This document shows positions 5,299-6,005 of a DNA stretch of 6,005 nucleotides, in pieces. Each line of letters begins with the position of its first letter. Position 1 is the first letter of the stretch. The position numbers were made by a program, and so were the translations under genes. The notes below the pieces were generated by a model. The model was not told where the DNA came from, searched no databases, and was given only the letters and a program-made list of their open reading frames with translations. Origin of the DNA: Candidatus Bathyarchaeota archaeon (lineage in GTDB: Archaea; Thermoproteota; Bathyarchaeia; Bathyarchaeales; B26-1); the NCBI GenBank assembly GCA_018396795.1, contig JAGTRH010000090.1:1-6005 (forward strand). The letters are read 5' to 3'.

Positions 5299-6005
5299 AT
5301 GCGAATTGGTGTCTTGACTGGAGGTGGAGATGCGCCAGGGCTTAACGCCGCGATAAGGGCAATAGTGAAAAAATGCGAGAAATATGGCTTCGAAGTTTTG
5401 GGCATTAGGCGTGGTTGGGCTGGGATGCTCGAGGGAGATGCTGTACCGCTAAAATACGAAAATATTAAGGATATTATTGGAATGGGTGGAACAATAATTA
5501 AAACTTCCCGAACCAATCCATTGAAGCAGCCGGATGGAATAAAAAGAATTACGGAAAACTTCACGAAACTAGGCATAAATGCTTTGATAGCCATTGGCGG
5601 AGATGACACGTTAAGTGTCGCTAAAGCACTAAGTGACGCCGGACTTAATGTCGTTGGCGTTCCAAAGACGATCGATTACGATGTTCCGGGAACTGAGCAC
5701 ACAATAGGCTTCGACACTGCTATTAATGAAGCAATGCATCAAATAGAAAATATTAAAGCTACAGCCGACGCTCATGAGAGGGTCTTTATTGTTGAGATCA
5801 TGGGTAGACATGCTGGATGGATTGCACTATACTCTGGGTTAGCTGCTGGGGCCGACCTAATATTAATACCTGAAGAACCATTTAGTATAGAAAACGTGGC
5901 AAACTTCGTGAGGAAAAAGTTGGAGTGCGGACAGAAATCATTAGTGATAGTTGTCGCTGAGGGCGCCCTAATCAAAGATTATAAGGGCCCGATAACTAAA
6001 GATGT
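5299..6005 (+). CDS. 6-phosphofructokinase, probably PPi-type, 3'-truncated by the window edge
   Basis: The first 235 residues of a PfkA-fold phosphofructokinase, which phosphorylates fructose 6-phosphate to the 1,6-bisphosphate in glycolysis; PPi-dependent forms also run in reverse. The N-terminus MRIGVLTGGGDAPGLNAAIR holds the phosphoryl-donor loop. Then come GGTIIKTSRTNP (63-74), AIGGDDTL (98-105), GVPKTIDYDVPGT (120-132; catalytic D126), GFDTA (137-141), VEIMGRHAGWIA (165-176; substrate-binding MGR 168-170) and LIPEEPF (189-195). ATP-dependent enzymes have GGDGS and PGTID. Asp103 and Lys123 here are the pair found in pyrophosphate-dependent enzymes, though some ATP users share it, so the donor is inferred. 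PKTIDYD has Tyr where Asn is usual. The ATG at 5299 fits the family N-terminus and the GGAGGG; an in-frame ATG at 5275 would add eight residues. About a third of the gene should lie beyond the right edge. Confidence 0.93.
   Translation, partial: MRIGVLTGGGDAPGLNAAIRAIVKKCEKYGFEVLGIRRGWAGMLEGDAVPLKYENIKDIIGMGGTIIKTSRTNPLKQPDGIKRITENFTKLGINALIAIGGDDTLSVAKALSDAGLNVVGVPKTIDYDVPGTEHTIGFDTAINEAMHQIENIKATADAHERVFIVEIMGRHAGWIALYSGLAAGADLILIPEEPFSIENVANFVRKKLECGQKSLVIVVAEGALIKDYKGPITKD

Noticed and set aside
5247..5975. Several minus-strand open frames at the right end
   Set aside because: They are antisense to the phosphofructokinase, which has continuous family motifs in the plus frame.
1..6005. 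tRNA, rRNA, CRISPR repeats, transposases, attachment sites or defence genes
   Set aside because: I looked for them on both strands and saw none; nearly all the sequence is accounted for by housekeeping genes and short spacers.

Overview
The window looks like ordinary chromosomal housekeeping DNA from an archaeon, probably of the TACK/Thermoproteota side (a Bathyarchaeia-like or related lineage is my best guess, not provable here). The reasons are an Alba chromatin protein, an archaeal Sec61-beta, a DUF2070 membrane protein (an archaea-restricted family), OB-fold RPA-like repeats, AT-rich intergenic DNA with TATA/BRE-like promoters, and GGTGA/GGAGG ribosome binding sites. I see no tRNA, rRNA, CRISPR array, insertion sequence or phage gene.

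Layout from left to right. At 3-500 (+) is the 3' part of an OB-fold single-stranded-DNA-binding (RPA-like) gene that enters from the left edge. It converges on alba (541-819, -). Upstream of alba on the same strand lies a 610-residue DUF2070 membrane protein (904-2736, -). A 226-base divergent intergenic region (2737-2962) carries TATA-like elements for both directions and leads to a small Sm/Lsm-like protein (2963-3241, +). That gene converges on a 58-residue Sec61-beta gene with a TTG start (3278-3454, -), which is easy to miss. Sec61-beta lies 41 bases downstream of pyrG, CTP synthase (3496-5142, -), on the same strand, and the two are probably one transcript. A 156-base divergent spacer then leads to a phosphofructokinase gene (5299 to the right edge, +), truncated by the window. 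Its GGDDT and PKTID signatures point to the pyrophosphate-type active site.

The genes serve separate core functions: DNA binding and chromatin (RPA-like, Alba), probably RNA binding (Lsm-like), protein translocation (Sec61-beta), nucleotide supply (PyrG) and sugar phosphate metabolism (PFK). DUF2070 is the least understood. Its topology puts a roughly 385-residue domain, rich in His/Asp motifs, in the cytoplasm, and two of those motifs resemble the metal-binding motifs of neutral ceramidases. I found no clear evidence of a new multi-gene system. The points most worth checking are the small Sec61-beta gene, the DUF2070 domain, the substitutions in the PyrG glutaminase site and the PFK donor specificity.
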